DNA of 64,000 nt from Linanthus parryae (lineage: Eukaryota; Streptophyta; Magnoliopsida; Ericales; Polemoniaceae), in contig JALGPY010000012.1 in assembly GCA_023055425.1 (NCBI GenBank), positions 16,503,922-16,567,921 of the forward strand, in the 5' to 3' direction. The first letter of the stretch is position 1. Every line of letters begins with the position of its first letter. Shown here in pieces: positions 46,683-59,913 of the stretch. The position numbers were made by a program, and so were the translations under genes. Below the pieces are notes generated by a model. That model did no database searches, was not told the DNA's origin, and saw only the letters and a list, made by a program, of their open reading frames with translations.

Positions 46683-48301
46683 ATGTCTCACGATGAAGAT
46701 GTCAGCAATCGATCTCCCTCAACAGAGACGACTTCAGGGGAAGAAAACTACCTTAGCAGCTGGTGGTACTCCAACCCTAGAGACGTTGAATGCAACCCTC
46801 CAGAACCAGGCGAAGGCTCTCCAGGCTCAATCTGCACAGATGGCCCAGATCATGTCGATTCAGGGATGTCTTGCTCAGAATCCGGCATTGGGAACTGCTA
46901 TCTCCCAGGGGGGAGGGGTAACACCCACACTTCCTAATCCCAGCTTGCAAAGCCCACCGACGATTGTCCAGCCATCTCCTACCCAAGGACAAATTGTTCA
47001 ACCATCCCTTGTTATGCCTGCTTTTCAGCTACCGGGTATTCCCACTAATACCCAACCACAACAACCCCTACTCTCCCAACCGGCAGCTGTAAACAACGTT
47101 GGTTACACCCACAGTCCAAGCCTTGCATATGTGTCACCCCGGCCGCAACCCCTCTCCCTGCTACGGGAGGAAGCGCACCAACAAGTATGACGACCTTGGA
47201 GCAGCGCCTGGATAATTTCCTGGCAAATCGATGCTTCACGGAAACCATCATCCCGAAGGTTGATAACGCGCCTCCTATTCCGCGCGAAATTTACTTGATG
47301 CCCAACCCTGCTGGGTACAAAGCCCCTAAGTAGGAGAAATTTGATGATGTCAATGGGAATGCTCAAGAGCATGTGATGAACTTCATCGACATGATAGGGC
47401 CGTACGAGGTTGATTCTAACCTACTGATGCGCGAGTTTCCCAAGTCTTTGGGGAACGTCGCTTATAAATGGTACATGAAACTGGAAGCTGGCTCCATAAA
47501 GACATGGGAGGACATGGTCAAGAAGTTCTATACCAAGTTCTTTTAGATGGAAGAGAAGGTTAGGATGATTTATTTGTCGCGCATGTACCAGAAGCGTGAT
47601 GAAGATGAAGTACATTCATCAAGAAGTTCAGGGCGAATTCACTAGAATGCAGAGATGAGGTTGTCGAAAGCCGGCTCGTCGAGATATGTCTCCAAGGAAT
47701 GAGAGACGAGTATAAGGGTATGTTGATTAAATTATAAATGCCTTTTTCAAAGTTAATCGAGTGTACCAAGAATGTAGAGCCCATAGTTGAGAGGCAAAGG
47801 AAGAAGCATGCCCCTGAGCGATCCCCCGGAGGACCGACATTCAGGATTGGCAGATTTAACTATAAGAGGGGGCGCGAGGCTGAAGTCAATACAGTTTCAG
47901 TGCACTAACAGCACAATGTTTCAACCACAGATGCCCCGCCATTGCCATGCTCCCTTGAGGAGGTGATCGACCTCTGCAAACAGTGGCGTAAAGATGGGGT
48001 CCTACCTCAGCTCGAAAGAGCACCCACCAGGGAGAACCTAAGGGACCCAAAGTGGTGTGAATGCCACGGAAAAAATTCATGCATCCAACAGCTGATTGCA
48101 AGAAGCTCAAGTAAGATGAAGGAAGGGGAGCTTGTCATCAGCGAGCAAAGGCAAGATGTGCGCAATAATCCCCTCCAAGCCCATGCAGAGCAAGAGCCAA
48201 AAGACAAGGAGGTAGCCATGATCGCGATTATGGACCTCGAAGAGATTGCAGAAGATGGGCTACCTGTTATAGCCGAAGTTCATGATGAGGAAGACCATTA
48301 G
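46683..48301 (+). pseudogene. Tat gag, multiple stops
   Basis: The ATG at 46683 opens MSHDEDVSNRSPSTETTSGE; a frameshift near 46740 leads into a Gln-rich coiled coil (LNATLQNQAKALQAQSAQMA) and a Pro-rich stretch. The gag domain follows with NAQEHVMNFIDMIGPYEVD, LGNVAYKWYMKLEAGSI and a TAG after TKFF. A later frame has RFRIGRFNYKRG-like basic sequence and a zinc-finger remnant (WCECHGKNS and, in another frame, HPTADCKKLK). At least four stops or frameshifts separate these pieces. Confidence 0.75.
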
Positions 48302-49193
48302 CATGGACACGGAGGACTCGCGCGCCGACTGGATGAAGGGACCGCACGGCTTCAGAAGGTTCTTTGACGAAATGAACTTTTCAGAAAAGTGCCGCAAGGA
48401 GATGACAAAGTCGATCCTCAGAGTGGCAGAAGACTTTGAGGAGGATATAGTTGTCTCCAATGAAAGAGTTGTCAGGGCCTCTCGCTCAACGGAGAAGATA
48501 ATGGCCTTCTCTGAAAGTGATAAGAAGACAGACGCGAGCCATCAGAAGCTCTTGTATGTCACGGTAGTGATTAACGATGTCGAATTCAAAAGGGCATTTG
48601 TTGATGGGGGAGCGGCCGTCAATGTATTCTCACTCAACACCCTGAAGTTAGCAGGAATTCCTGAGAAGAAAATTGTCAGGCGCCCATCTTCGTTGATGGG
48701 ATTCAGAAGTTATTCAAGGATGACAATGGGTTGGATCCGCCTGGGACTCCAGATAGGAAAGATAAAGTGTTCTTCCAAGTTCTATGTCATTGATGCGAAC
48801 ACTACATAACGCATGATCATTGGTCGGGCGTGGATCCATCGTTTTGATGCAGTACCCTCAACAGCCCACCAGGTGATGAAGGCCATTTTGAATGGCAGGG
48901 TAGTTGAAATACCAGCCTCGACAAACCCATTTAACCTAAATGAAGCGCACCTGACCGAGGCGGTATGGTTCACTGAGATGGCGGACGAACAGACACCTGG
49001 GCCATTTAATCCAACTCCTCTGCCCCACTTGGAAGATATCAAGGATCAGTCACCTGCAGGAGTGATGGTGACAAGGGAAGATACCAAGGAAAAGGTTCAT
49101 GCGTGCGAAGAGGTGCCAAATATTGCGTACCAGAAGAAGAATGTGTACACCCTAAAAAGGGTGGTGAAGCATGATAGCAAAGGAAAGAGATAG
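48282..49193 (+). pseudogene. Tat protease
   Basis: The aspartic protease motif is AFVDGGAAVNVFS at about 48597, with a Gly/Ala-rich loop instead of the usual DSG but typical of this lineage. Then come SLMGFRSYSRMTMG, FYVIDANTT and, after a stop at about 48810, MIIGRAWIHRFDAVPS. The linker to RT (TPGPFNPTPLPHLED) carries further stops. Confidence 0.75.
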
Positions 49194-49505
49194 AAAGCTT
49201 CTACTCCAATGGGAAGATATGCTATCGCATATGAAGGCGCGCGGGGGTACCCCCACCTCAACATGGGGATATCCCTGGGCAAATCAATCAACTTAAACAA
49301 GCACCAGGGGAAGACAAGCTGAAACCAGATCTACCGGAGGAGAAGTTGAAAGAAGCGCCAAAATGCATAGAAGACAAACCTAAGCCACATAAGCAGGAGT
49401 TAAAGGAAGTATTCCTAAACCCATCTGAAGCGAAAAAGAGGCCCTTGTTCTTGAGTGCAGATCTCAAGGGCGAAGAAGAGGAAAATTTGCTAAAGCTGCT
49501 CACAT

Positions 49506-50330
49506 AGTACAAAGATGTGTTCGCCTGAGAGTATGATGAAATGCCTGGCCTTGATGCAGCAGTGCCAATGCATAGGTTGGATGTTGTCCCCAGGTCCAAG
49601 CTGGTAAAACAGAGCGCAAGGAGCTTCAGACCAAAGATCAACATGAAGATCAAGGAGGAAATATTCAAGCTGTTGAGCGCCAAATTCATTGAACCCAACC
49701 ATCACCCTAATTGGTTGGCCAACATTGTACCAGTTGTCAAGAAAAATGGGCAGCTTCGCATCTGCGTGGATTTCAAGATCTCAACCGCTTCTGTCCCAAT
49801 CAAATTAAGATAGACCCTGAAGATGCGAGGAAAATTGCGTTCATCACGCCAGTTGGGGTTTTCAACTACACAGTTATGCCCTTTGGATTGAAGAATGCGG
49901 GTGCAACTTATCAACGCGCCATGATGGCTCTCTTCCATGATATGATGCATCAGGAAGTAGAGTTATATGTTGATGATTTAGTTATTAAGTCAAAAGAAGA
50001 AGCAGATAATCTGGGAGACTTGCGAAAAGTATTTGAGAGATGTATGAGCTTCCAACTGAAGATGAATCCAATGAAGTGCGCATTTTTGGGGTAACTTCTG
50101 GAATTTTTTGGGGTGTGTGATCCACCTCCATGAAATTGAGCCTGATCCTGCGAAGAATTCAGCTATCACCAGCATGGTGGCACCCCACAACCAAAGCACC
50201 TTGAAGACATTGTTGGGAAATCTATCCTATCTGCGAAGATTTGTGCCAGCAGTTGCAGAGCTGACCTTCTGTTTCGGTGATCTTCTCAAGAATAATGCTT
50301 TGTATAATTGGACGAAGGAGCATCAAGCCG
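49506..50330 (+). pseudogene. Tat reverse transcriptase lacking motif A
   Basis: RT begins near MPGLDAAVPMHRLDV, then IKEEIFKLLSAKFIEPNHHP and NGQLRICVDF. A one-base loss shifts the frame at about 49776. The sequence then passes from LNRFCPN directly to QIKIDPEDARKIAF: about 30 residues that should hold motif A (FxD...SGYNQ) are missing. MPFGLKNAGATYQRAM and ELYVDDLVIKSK (YVDD box) follow intact. After a stop near 50095 the thumb and connection continue in another frame. The loss of the motif A Asp alone would abolish activity. Confidence 0.85.
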
Positions 50331-51315
50331 CATTCGAGAAGCTGAAGGAATTGTTTACGTCACCACGTGTAATGATCGCGCCTCAACTAGGGTCACCACT
50401 TTTGCTGTATCTGACGTCGACCAGGAAATCTATAGGAGCCCTGCTAGCTCAATAGCATAAGGGGCAGGAATGACCAATCTATTACATCTCTCGCGTAGTA
50501 CAGGCGGCTGAGTCCAGGTACACTGACATAGAACATCATTGCCTTGCTTTATTTTTCGTCATAGGAAAGTTAAAGAATTATTTCGCTTCTCACAAAGTAG
50601 TGGTGATCAAAAAGAGTGACCCGATTCGGTACTTGTTGAGTCATTCCTCTCCCCGTGGAAGGCTGGCGAAGTGGTACATATCTCGCAGTATGATATCACG
50701 TGCGCTCGACCAAAGGAAATTAAGTCTCAGGCAGTGGCAGATTTATTGGCACATTTCCCAGACAACAATCATGAGCCAATGGTAGAGGAGGATGTTGAAG
50801 GACCTGAGATTTAGGCGATTGAGGCACTATATTGGAAGTTGCATTTCGATGGGTCATCAACAAGAACAGGATGAGGAATTGGTGTTGTCTTGACTAACCC
50901 AGATGGAGAAGTCATTCAAATGTCAACAAAGTTTGATTTCTCAGTCACTAACAATGAAGCAGCATATGAGGCTTTAATTGCAGGGCTCCTCGCAGCCAAG
51001 ACGTTGGAAGTAAACAACTTGATGGTCATGGGAGATTCGAAGCTCATTGTTAAACAGGCCTCAGGCGAGTATGGCTTGAAGGAGATCAACCTGTTAACTT
51101 ATTGGACTATGGTTCAGAAGCTGGTACAACAGTTCCATGATGTCAAGTATGAGCATACTCCTAGAGCTGATAATCGACATGCAAATGCTTTAGCCACCTT
51201 GGGATCCAAAATCAGTGCCGACAAATGTCCAGCAAGGATTTTGATTGAAGTCAGAACCACCCCAGCTTTGGCACAAGAGCTATGCGGGGAGGAGCCTGTT
51301 GATGCTGAAGACTAG
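50331..51315 (+). pseudogene. Dual RNase H of Tat copy 2
   Basis: The first RNase H reads STRKSIGALLAQ, stop, then YYISRVVQAAESRYTDIEHH and VVVIKKSDPIRYLLSHSS to about 50760. The second, archaeal-like RNase H starts near 50830 (LHFDGSSTR) and contains YEALIAGLLAAK, MGDSKLIVKQASGEYG and RADNRHANALA. Stops: TAG at 50813, TGA at 50872 and TAG at 51313, the last two shared with copy 1. ADNRHAD in copy 1 reads ADNRHAN here, so the last catalytic Asp is lost. Confidence 0.85.
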
Positions 51316-51387
51316 AGAAGGGCTATACTGCACGCGATTGTTGAAGGAACGAGCAAAGAAAATTGGGCATCCACAAAGGGGTACTGT

Positions 51388-52874
51388 GTGCACGATAACT
51401 CCCTGTACTTTAAGGGACCAGGAGGAGTACTCATGCGATGTGTCTCGAGGAAGGAAGGGCAGGCACTATTAGAGAAAATCCATCAACACTCCGGTGAAGA
51501 AATGAAGTGTCCATCTATAGGAAAGCTCAGAGATATGGGATTCACTGGCCAGAAATGTCAACATATGCTGCAGTTATTCAAGGGAACTGCGAGAATTGCG
51601 CATTGGTCAAAGATTCCTTAGAAATTGCTGCAATCGATGACGACACAGATTGGAGGAAGCCGCTGTTTGACTACTTGACGGAAGGAATTGAACCAAATCA
51701 GAGAAAAGAAGCTGAAAAACTCAAGAGAAAGGCAACCCGATATGTTGTAAAGAAAAACATACTCTGGCGAAGAGGTCACGAAGGGAATCTGCTCAGATGT
51801 TTGTATAGCCAAGAAGCACAAGAAGTAATGGATTTGTCTCATCAAGTAGAGCACCAAGGGGGCGCGAAGTTATGCAGACAACTCCTCACTGTTGGTTATT
51901 TCTGGCCCACAATGGAAGCAGCCTGTCGCACAAGGGTCAAAAGGTCTCAAGAATACCAGTTCAAAGGCAAACTTGTACACGCCCCTGCTGTAGACTTGCA
52001 TGTGTTGGGAACGCCTTGGCCATTTCACACATGGGATTTGGATTTTATTGGCCCTATTCGACCAGCCTCGCATGGGAATCAGTTCATCCTGACTGCAACT
52101 GAGCAATTCACCAAGTGGGTGGAAGCAGTGCCACTCAAGACAGCAAATGCACTGGCGGTTGTTAACTTTATCCAAGAGAATATTATATACCGCTTTGGGA
52201 TTCCCAATTCCATTCTCTCTGACAAGGGCACTCCTTTCGTGAATAGACAAGTGGCTGCGAAGCTCGCAGAGTACAATATAAGGCAGGTGTGTTCCACGCC
52301 CTATTATCCGAAGGGTAATGCACAAACAGAAGCAGAAAACAAGACATTGATAAGGATCCTAAGCAAAATGGTCGCAGATGATCACAAGAAGTAGGCGAAT
52401 TCCCTAAGTCTGGCTCTATGGGCATATCGCACCTCACCGAGGACTCCCACAGGAGTCTCCCCTTTCCTTCTATGCTATGGAGCCGAGGCTGTTGTCCCAA
52501 CTGAAATCAAAGTTAACTCTACAAGGATAGCCTTTCATGATTTGTACGAGAATCAACGTGACCACAATCTTATACTGCTGGATGAAAGGCGTGAAGAGGC
52601 CAAGAGAGCTAACACAAGGTACAAAGAAAGGATCGCTCGCGCATACAACAAAATTGTTCAACATCGGGACTTTGCAGTTGGGGATCTGGTTTTACGAGCT
52701 TAAGATCATTGTATGCGAGAAGCAGCTCAGCCTAAGTTCGCTTCTAACTGGGAAGGACCGTTCGAAGTCAAAGAAGTGTTCGATAGTGATTACTGCACCA
52801 TTCAGAGACTTCATGGGACTGCAACAACTCCTAGTCCAATCAACATGCGCTGGATTAAGAAGTGCTATCCATAG
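51388..52874 (+). pseudogene. Tat integrase, copy 2
   Basis: A long frame (51507-52394, 295 codons) covers the zinc region and catalytic core: HQVEHQGGAKLCRQLL, the damaged KRSQEYQ (both Cys lost), WDLDFIGPIRPASHGNQF, LSDKGTPFVN and TEAENKTL. A TAG at 52392-52394 replaces a Trp codon, as in copy 1, and a TAA interrupts VLRA-DHC at about 52701. The end, MRWIKKCYP, is at 52872. This copy is cleaner than copy 1, which has two extra frameshifts. Confidence 0.85.
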
Positions 52875-53092
52875 CCTTGTCTATTTGCTTTTCAATTCAT
52901 ATGTTTTATTACTCCTCATTTCATATGTATTCAGCATTGCTTCCTCCCATATGAGGAATCTGTTCTCGTGCTCCTCCCATATGAGGATGAATTAAAAATA
53001 ATAACTCTCCCATATGAGAGAACTATATCAAATTATTGTCTTGTCGCTCCATTTACTTAATTGTTCATATTACTTTTATCTGCTAATTCATT

Positions 53093-53360
53093 CAAAGCCT
53101 ATCTACCCAGATAGCAGCGGTAACAAAAACATGATCTTATGAGATCCAAAGCCTATCTGTTTAGATAGGAGCAATAACAAAAATGATCCTATGCGATCCA
53201 AAGCCTATCTTCCTAGATAGCAGCAATAACAAAACATGATCCCATTTGATCCAAAGCCTATCTGCCTAGATAGAAGCAATAACAAAATGATCCTATGTGA
53301 TCCAAATCCTATCTGTCTAGGTAGCAATTCATTCAAAGAATATCTGGCTAGACAGCAACG
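53093..53360 (+). repeat. Tandem subrepeats, Tat copy 2
   Basis: The same four clear and one to two decayed units of 50-54 bp as at 2449-2720, with CTATCT...AGATAG inverted repeats. A few substitutions break the hairpin stem in units 2, 3 and 4 (for example TTCCTAGATAG). Confidence 0.85.
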
Positions 53361-53666
53361 AAGCAGAGTTTGTTTCGTCGTATAGCAAGTCAGTACGCGA
53401 AGTTACAGTCTATTATAGTAGACAAAACAGCAAATGAAAAGCATACTTTCATAACAGTCAAATGCGGCTTACAATTTATCTTTCTAGATTGCAGCTTAAA
53501 GCAAAGCTTACAACGAGAAAAAGCTTCCAATAAAAAATCTAAGCGTTCCCAAGGAACGATCCTAAGAAAAACACTTAAGCTACGAAACTTGACGCTGTCG
53601 TCGACGTTCTCGACCAGAACAGGGATCTTGCTTGTACCCTTGACATGGCAAGATGCCAGATGAACT

Positions 53667-54119
53667 TCATGCCTTGAAGGCTGCTGATGTGAATAACAAA
53701 TGGGAGAACATCTCATGGCGTAGGAAGCTGATTTTGTACAAGGAATAAACACACTCACTTGTTTCACCATGACTGAAACAATGGTGGCAAATAGTTCTCC
53801 GCTGGAGAACCGACAAAGATGCACACCGCTCATTACTTGCTGGTAGAATAGTTGGTACAAAGTTGCGCCTTGCCGGAAAGTCACCAAAGATGACCCCTGC
53901 AAACATAATGATAGAAAAGATGTCTTCGTTCCAACGAAAGAGCTTACACAATTGGTCTTCGCAAATACCAGGCGAATCAGGGGCCTTTTCGGTGAATTCT
54001 TTGGAAACCGTTTCTATAGCACAACGCACAAATTCAAGCTTGGAAGACCAGAGCTGATACGAATAAAAAATGGTCAAAGAGCAATACAAACAGTCGTGAG
54101 GACTCACTGAAGATTACAT
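53667..54119 (-). pseudogene. Second antisense ORF, copy 2, stop at codon 2
   Basis: It is collinear with 3023-3475. The start ATG (54119-54117) is followed directly by TAA (54116-54114), where copy 1 has TCA. The rest of the frame, SPHDCLYCSLTIFYSYQLWS onward, is still open, so the loss is recent or translation could start elsewhere. The TATA box is intact. Confidence 0.6.
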
Positions 54120-54505
54120 TTTGTCAATCACAGGATTTCGGGTGAAGAACAAAAATAGCAAGAAAAGGGGTTTATAAAGGAATCAGAGGAGACTCTTCAC
54201 TTTCCTGGTCGAGTCAGCAACGGCTCGGAAACAAGCAAGAATCAATGACCCTATAAAAGACTACGACGATACAGTAGCACGCCTTATTCAATGAACCTTG
54301 GTCATGATGAGGGCGAGGCCCACTGCATGAGAAGCATGCCTTATTTAATACTATGACGACACGATACCAAGTAATTACGGCAAAGCATGATGCGATAATC
54401 ATTGCAGAATCAGAATGCGGAAGGAGATCATTCAGAAAACAAAGGCCAACATTGTGTTCAATTGATTAAAAGAAAACCGAAATAGCATTACAGCGCATAC
54501 ATCTC

Positions 54506-57500
54506 TTAAAACAAATCCTTGTCTAAGGGATCTTCTGGCGATAAAAAGAGCGAAGCCTTCTCCGCATTGGCAACGTCTTGCTTAAATTTTTCAAAACTAG
54601 CCTTCATCGCGTGGAAAAGCTTGGCAGCCTCTTGAGCCTTCTTCTTTTGCGCCTCCAACTTGCTCTTATAAAGGGCAAGGTTGCGGTGGCCATACTTCAG
54701 CATAACAGAGTTGAGAATTTTTGTGAGCCTCTTAAGAAGAAACCCAAAATCCAGCTTGCCCTGGGCATTAATTTGAAGCATTTGGCATGCCTCAAAGAAC
54801 GTCCGCGCGTTCTGAGCTGAAATAGTAACTGGAGTTGTCACAGATAGCTGCTTCACAGTCCAGATGGCTTCAGTCAGGTAAATTCTCCTATCGAAGGGAC
54901 CAAGCTCCAAATTTCTTGCAAATTACCCTGGATACGACAGGCGCATCTTCATAAGACAGTCCACATCAGATTGCCTCATGCCTGAAGAAACGACGAGTTT
55001 AGGTGTACGAACATTAACAAAGAGTTAAAGTAAGTATGAGATATGATCATAGTATGACATACCTGTTCCTTCGATGATTTGGCGCAAGGTGGGAATGCGC
55101 ACACCTGGGGTTGTTGAAGCATTTCCTTGCTGCATTACTTGACTATCATATAAAGCTTCGCGCTCGTCGTATTCAGCTGGGATGATGTAAGTATCAGCAC
55201 GCGCAATTGCCGCTGTAGCCTGCGAACCCCACAAACTCTATGCATCAGGAACTTAGGAGAATTCCATCTCAACAGAAGGGATGGCAGGGTTCTGCTGAGG
55301 AGGACTTGAAACACCAACTGAGGCAGCTGAACTTGGAGGGATTTGTGGAGAATTAGAACCACTAACCTCAGCAACAGGAGTAACAGTTGATGGAAGAGGG
55401 ACACCATTGTTATCAGCAGCTGCAGCCTCTCCAGGAGGACCTGTTTCAAGAGTCTCTACTGAGGCATCCTCATTCACATGCGATGACTGCAGACCAACTT
55501 GATCAGTTTCTGTTTTCAAAGGGACTTGTTCATTTTCAAGAGATTCATGTGGCTCAGGAGCGCTCATTGGGGCATCAACATTCTCATGAGATGCCTGGTC
55601 TTGGATGACTTGTTCATTTCCGTGAACTTCAGCTCCAGCACCCTCTGTTTCCATCTCTTCGCCCATGTCATCCTCACTCGCATGCTCATCTTCAGCACCT
55701 CCCTCTCGCATCTCGGTTCAAGAACATCATCTTCAGGAACCTCAATTACATCTTCCAAGGGCTCCCCTGCATATTCTGTAACCATAACAGGCTTCTCTAT
55801 GTGCGAACTTCGCTCTGGAGAACGAGACATGGGAGACTGATTCCTCTGCTCAAGAATTATTACATCCTCAGAGTTACTCTGAGCAATGACCTCAGCAGCA
55901 GGAACGATGGCACTTCTTAAGAAGACAGGCCTGTTAGCATAACCTCTAGGAGGGGAGATGAGCTGAACCTCGCACAACAGAGGGTCACAAGAATCAACAG
56001 CAGGGGCACTAACACTTGCCTCATCAGTGGTCAAGCTCACAGCTGGAGCATCAACAATCATGCCTCGCGCAGCAGCAGGCTCACTCGAAGCAGCAACAGG
56101 CTCATTCGCAGCAGCACCACCTGCAGGACGAATTTGGACAAGTCATTGAGGTAATTGGAGTTATGAACTATTTATTACGTTCTGTTCTATGATCAGATCA
56201 AAAGAGAGCACCTCCACACTCATGTTGGATTGCAGCTCCAACATTATATGATATAGACGCGACACCATATCCTACAGATGTTCCCTCATCTATCATATCC
56301 TTAAGGTGTGCGTGATATGATGTTACGTGAAAGCTCGTTATGATAGGGAATGATTTTGTAGCTGTATTTATAAACATGGTTCAAATGTTTACCTGAGGGT
56401 TCGCCACATTTTCCCACTAACCATCGGCGAATGTTATGTTTAGACACACCGTGCTTTAATGCACCAAATGTTACCTCTTGGTAAGTTACGGCAAGGTTAA
56501 ATATCGTACCTTCTTCATCACCAGTGATTTCCTCAAAATCATGTTGAGCTTGTTCTAAGGTAGCCACGCTCATGTTACCAGCATGCTTCCCTTCCAGACT
56601 TCTCCTTTTCACAGCTTCCACATAATCTTCCTCGCGTTTATTCCTCCTCTCTTCTCCCTAAGCGGCCATCCTCTTAGACTCTTCGATGATGGCCTCGTCT
56701 ATGGGTTCACTAGACGCATCTGAGCGAGAGCTCTTTGTCTTTCAACGTTCCTTGGCCAGAAAGTCACTAATGGTCTCAGCATCATCATCTGCGAAGAGGG
56801 AATTTGTTTTAACATTACTGTTGAATAGTTTGATTCAAAGAAGATTATGTTCATTCGGTTACCTTCCGAACTTTCTTCTCTTGCTTCCTCTTCTTGTTCT
56901 TCCTCTTCTCTTTCCTCTTCTACTCTCTCTTCTCTATCTTCCTCTTCGTCCTGATCATACAGGATAAAATCTTCAACTGCTAGTTCATTTCGGGACTTGC
57001 TGCGCAGGATAAAATCTTCTCTTTTCCTTTGGGAGCAGGAGCCTCCATGGACGGTGAAGTCGGAGCTTCCCTAGGCGGCAAAGAGATCACAATTGCCTTT
57101 TGATTTTGCCTTTTGGCCTTTGGAGCAAATTTTGTGTCCACTTCAGCAATCTCTCTTATTAGGGAGCGAGCGAATACATCCATCTCCCGGCGCACAAGAG
57201 CCTCCACTTTGGGATCCATATCCATAGTCAAAGGGATGACATGTTGACTTCTTTTTGCATGAAGGATAGAATTGACCAGCAAAGTACTGCGGTCTCTAGA
57301 TGCGAACCTCCTCAAGCAGCACTGAAAAAGGGAAAATTTACGTAAGACGTCGCACTTCAAAAAGAGATTGTTTCATGAAAGACAAAGAGGTGTTATTTAC
57401 CTTAGCGAAAGATTCACTATACTCAATCATGCATCCAACCCCTCCCCTGACAGCGGTCATCTTCTCAGAAAGGATCACGTCAGCACATAGGTGATTTTCC

Positions 57501-59138
57501 TTGTCAAGCAAGGAATAAAAACCATAAGTAGAGTCGACCAAACTGCAGATTTGACAGAACGGGAAGGAATTCATTCTAATGGAGGGAGCTCTGCTGATGC
57601 GCGGAGAAGCGGAGCAGGCAATCTTGCCTGCTGGGTGTTCCAGAAAGAAATCCAACTTTTGGTGGGGCGACCCTCGCGCTTCCCTGAAGGCTGATTGAAA
57701 GGCAGCCTTTTAAGCAAAGAAGACTTGCACCTTGATGTCAACAGTCGCTTGTAGCAACCTCTTTCCACTGAATTAGGCCAGAGGGAAGGCGCCACTGCGT
57801 CGTAGCCGAATTGGGGGCAAACGCTAAGGGGGTCAACATCGACCGTGATACGCTCATACTTGGGCGATATCTCAGTGATATACTCAGCAAGAGCAGGCAA
57901 TGAACCTCTCAAGAACCAGAAGACGAATTCCCTGAAATAGCTGGGCCCTTTAATGAGGCCGTCCTTGGAGATAGAGCCACCTACAGCTGGATACATATTT
58001 TCGTAGAATCGCACGTATGCAATACGCGTGGCATAAGGTCTGGCAGTAAACATGGCTCGATCGTCTGCGACTAAACTCCATGCACACTTAGGCTCATTCG
58101 TTTTATACGACCGTGAATACCTCCCACACCGAAGCGCAGTCTGAGCACCAGGAACATTCCAGGCTCTGGGTTTTGAAGGGACGGGAGCATAGGAAGGCCA
58201 CCTTTCAGACACCAACATGGTGAGGAAGGAAATGTTGACAAAAGTCAGCACATCAAGTCGACCGCGCGACTCTTCAACTACAACTTCAAGTTGGTCCAGT
58301 CGATGATAGAGGGTTCCAAACACCAGAGGCCCGAGCGCCACGTTCTTTCCTAAACATAGCTTGACAGCAATAGACAGAACTTGATAAAAAAAACCCGTCA
58401 TGAGGATGACCATCGATTAAGTACCGCGAGAGCCAAATGCAAAGAAACCACACAAGGTCCAGCTGTATCCTTTTCCATTGACATAATTCTTTGCCTTGGG
58501 ATCCTTATTCAATATCTCTCTTGTGAGCTTGCCATTCGCATAATCACAGAAGAAGTATTGCACCCATTTTCCCCAAGTGTTCTTCACAGAATGAAATTCT
58601 GGAAGGGCTGCCGCAGATGTCCAACGGGTAGAAATCTTCTGACTTCTGCTATGCATTCCACCATTTGCGCATATAGGGCGAGCTTTTCATCAATTTCTAG
58701 TGCAGAAAAGGGATCGACCTTGCCCATGGGAGGAAGTTCATACATCATATGAACGTCCTCCAAGGTGGGGGCTGCCTCAAACTCAGCAAAATGGAAGGTA
58801 TGAGTTACGGGCGAGTACCTGGAAAAGAGATTAAGAAGCATGGTCTAATCCAGTTTTACAGCAGCACCTTTCGTAGCCCGAATGGCGTAATAAACCCCGG
58901 CTTGGGTCAGATTGACAGCATAATAGGTCAGTACATGATCGATGCACTCATCCATTATTTTCAACTTGTTCACGAAGGCCTGGGTTGAGATATCAATGTC
59001 TGGAAGATTCTTTAATTTGGTTCTGGCATGGTAATAGTCTTCACCACCCAGATAAGGAGCTTTCTTCCAAAGAGTTTTGGAAAGATCAGGAATTTCCTCA
59101 GCCTCCTTCATAGATTTGGTTACCTTTTTCCTAGCTAT
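54506..59138 (-). pseudogene. Spliced antisense PMD gene, copy 2, decayed
   Basis: It has the same gene structure as copy 1, with introns at 59501-59141 (5'UTR), 57400-57322, 56862-56789, 56392-56121 and 55062-54982; here the last donor (ACAG/GTATGTC) is intact and joins EGTG to MRQSDVDWL in frame. Damage: the start ATG is ATA (59138-59136), CAG is TAG in the KLDQ motif (shared with copy 1), there is a 12-bp loss near 58588, and frameshifts near 57650 and 55720. The acidic linker is open over 152 codons (55711-55253). The PMD motifs THTFHFAEFEAAPTLEDVH and GPLVFGTLYHRLDQL are readable. Confidence 0.8.
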
Positions 59139-59641
59139 TTCTACAACAAAGCAAGAAAAAGGGGGGAGAAATATATCCACTTTCAGTTTTTAAGCAGAAA
59201 TTCAAGAGCAAGTCTTACGAGTTTTCGAAGAATTTTATGGTTCAGTGTCAAGAATGCCAAGTTTCAGGCTTTCAAGTTGACTGATATGAACTTCGATTTT
59301 AGGAATTACCAGTTATGGGTTCAGAATTTCAGAAAGCTATCGTTTCAAAATTTCGATCTTTTAGGGTTTTATAACCTTTTCCACAATTACAAGCAATGGT
59401 GAGTTTCACGTGTTTCTTGTTTTTAGATTCAACAGATTCAAAACTTTTTAAGAGAAAGATACTTATACGAGAAGCATTAATCCAAAATTGAGTGAGCCAA
59501 CCTTGTGTTTTTGAAGCGATTTTAAGGTGCCGACTTGCCAAGAAGAACTGGTGGTTGATTATCTGGATTTGCTCTCGGAGGTTCTCAGAAAACATTCACT
59601 CTAGAGAGAAGCAGTAGCTTGAAACAATGGGAAGATGATGA

Positions 59642-59650
59642 GTATTTATT
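59642..59650 (-). promoter_or_regulatory. TATA-like box of antisense PMD gene, copy 2
   Basis: The minus strand reads TTTGAATAAATACTC, as in copy 1, about 140 bp before the 5'UTR donor. Confidence 0.5.
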
Positions 59651-59913
59651 CAAATCCACTCAAGAGTCGCGTCCTTTCAGTGGTCGAATCACAATAGTCA
59701 CCGCCGAATCGCGCAATCACAGGCCTATGCTGATTTCACGGCTAAAACCCTAGAGGAATAGAAGGAACGACTCTAGGGATTCTAGGTCATAATGACACGC
59801 ACGGGGGCTGATTTCCTCTACATTTGAATTGGTGCGTAGGTACAACGCGCGCGCTGGTTTTTACATATTGAAGTCTACCCGATTAGTGTCTCCACGCGCA
59901 AAAAGGGGGCTAA

